From assembly GCA_048270425.1 (NCBI GenBank), contig JBLWSY010000019.1, positions 23,675 through 87,674 of the forward strand: a stretch of DNA of 64,000 nt, given 5' to 3'. This DNA comes from Oceanospirillum sp048270425 (lineage in GTDB: Bacteria; Pseudomonadota; Gammaproteobacteria; Pseudomonadales; Halomonadaceae). The notes under the pieces were generated by a model. That model saw only the letters and a program-made list of their open reading frames with translations, searched no databases and had not been told where the DNA came from. Made by a program: the position numbers and the translations under genes. Shown here one piece after another: positions 63,428 through 64,000 of the stretch (its first letter is position 1; each line of letters begins with the position of its first letter).

Positions 63428-63508
63428 ATCTGGCTGCAGTGCTGTGATGGCGACCGGTATCTTTGGGTAATTGGCATTCACAGTCACAAGCACCGTCGCA
63501 AATATAAG

Positions 63509-63554
63509 GGTCTGTTAAGTGGAGATAAGTCTCTCTGCTTGGCGGGCCTTTTTT
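63509..63554 (+). terminator. Terminator after tyrS
   Basis: A 16-bp stem with several G-T pairs (63509-63524 with 63533-63548) followed by T6. Confidence 0.75.
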
Positions 63555-63712
63555 GTATTGTGGTGGTGCTCACTGCGTGTGAGGGATGGAGGATATGGTT
63601 TAGCGCAGGGGTAATCAATTTATCTCCTAACGCGAATGCCTTGTCATCCGTGGCCTGCAGGCCAGTGTTTGTAGTTAATTTACAAAAAATGCCATTTATT
63701 TGTAATTAAGGG

Positions 63713-63740
63713 TTGTACTACCTTCGGATGTGCGTATAAT
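63713..63740 (+). promoter_or_regulatory. rRNA operon promoter P1
   Basis: TTGTAC, 16 bases, TATAAT, with a GC-rich discriminator (TCGCCCTCG) and an A/T-rich UP-like stretch at 63676-63709. Confidence 0.85.
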
Positions 63741-63850
63741 TCGCCCTCGTTGTCACAGAGCAAGTCTCTCAGCAACGGTTAACACTCTGTTTTCAAAGCA
63801 CTTTTTCTTCTGTTGAGATTGACGCTTCGAAAACAAATTGAAAATAAGTG

Positions 63851-63878
63851 TTGACATCGAGGATTGCTTCTGTAAAAT
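63851..63878 (+). promoter_or_regulatory. rRNA operon promoter P2
   Basis: TTGACA, 16 bases, TAAAAT, discriminator ACGCAGCCTCGG. It lies 138 bases after P1, as in tandem rrn promoters. Confidence 0.88.
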
Positions 63879-63884
63879 ACGCAG

Positions 63885-64000
63885 CCTCGGTTGAGCAAGT
63901 CGAACGATTCATCGCTCCTTGATCTCAACAAGCTCTTTAAAAATTCAGTCAGATAATTCGTGTGGGCGCTTGCCGGGATGATCTTGGAAAAGTCACAAGA
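63885..64000 (+). other. 16S rRNA leader with boxA-like element
   Basis: AGCTCTTTAAA (63931-63941) matches the TGCTCTTTAACA-type boxA that loads the NusB/S10 antitermination complex. The mature 16S gene would begin just beyond the window. Confidence 0.8.

Overview
This window reads as the core chromosome of a marine-type gammaproteobacterium. Gene order over most of it follows the Pseudomonas chromosome closely: smpB-ratA-rnfH-bamE-fur-recN-grpE-dnaK-dnaJ-dapB-carAB-greA-yhbY-ftsH-folP-glmM-tpiA-secG-tRNAs-rimP-nusA-infB-rbfA-truB-rpsO-pnp, then panDCB-folK-pcnB-cbrB-cbrA-gluQ-dksA, and argC-DUF6776-bactofilin-erpA-anmK-M23 peptidase-tyrS-rrn. Base composition is moderate rather than Pseudomonas-like GC-rich. 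A member of the Oceanospirillales/Oceanospirillaceae is my best guess, but that is inference from gene order and protein flavour.

Layout. Bases 1-2495 are accessory DNA beside the 3' end of the tmRNA gene. They hold a broken phage-type integrase, a small two-gene pair that looks like toxin-antitoxin, and two AT-rich genes of unknown function. From 2496 to about 7100 lie trans-translation (ssrA, smpB), the bamE/fur divergon and recN. From 7300 to 11330 is the heat-shock chaperone cluster, with good sigma-32 promoters before grpE and dnaK. From 11460 to 18330 are cysE, dapB, carAB and greA. From 18450 to 24650 are yhbY, ftsH, folP, glmM, tpiA and secG. From 24729 to 33620 are two tRNAs and the rimP-nusA-infB-rbfA-truB-rpsO-pnp translation/RNA cluster. 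From 33789 to 37870 are a thiolase, panD, panCB and folK. From 37878 to 46203 are pcnB, a CrcZ-like regulatory RNA, cbrB, cbrA with a small overlapping upstream ORF, gluQ and dksA. From 46557 to 56674 are an aminotransferase, sfsA, a Rieske protein, a pentapeptide protein, an APH/P-loop kinase fusion, hemL, thiE, thiD, hemJ and a ClC transporter. From 56773 to 63427 are argC through tyrS. The window ends in the tandem promoters and leader of an rRNA operon.

The most interesting element is the 700-base 'empty' stretch between cbrB and pcnB (39294-40059). On the minus strand it carries a sigma-54 promoter, GTTAC/GTAAC palindromes upstream that could bind CbrB, and an approximately 500-nt RNA with eight A-rich AANAANAA-type motifs. 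Most of these motifs are framed by short complementary arms, so they would sit in hairpin loops. The RNA ends at a strong terminator. This matches the position and logic of Pseudomonas CrcZ, the RNA that titrates Hfq/Crc in carbon catabolite repression. Other points of interest are a terminator-like hairpin enclosing the folP start, a possible attenuator before carAB, the absence of rlmE between yhbY and ftsH, and an initiator tRNA with a U1-U72 mismatch.
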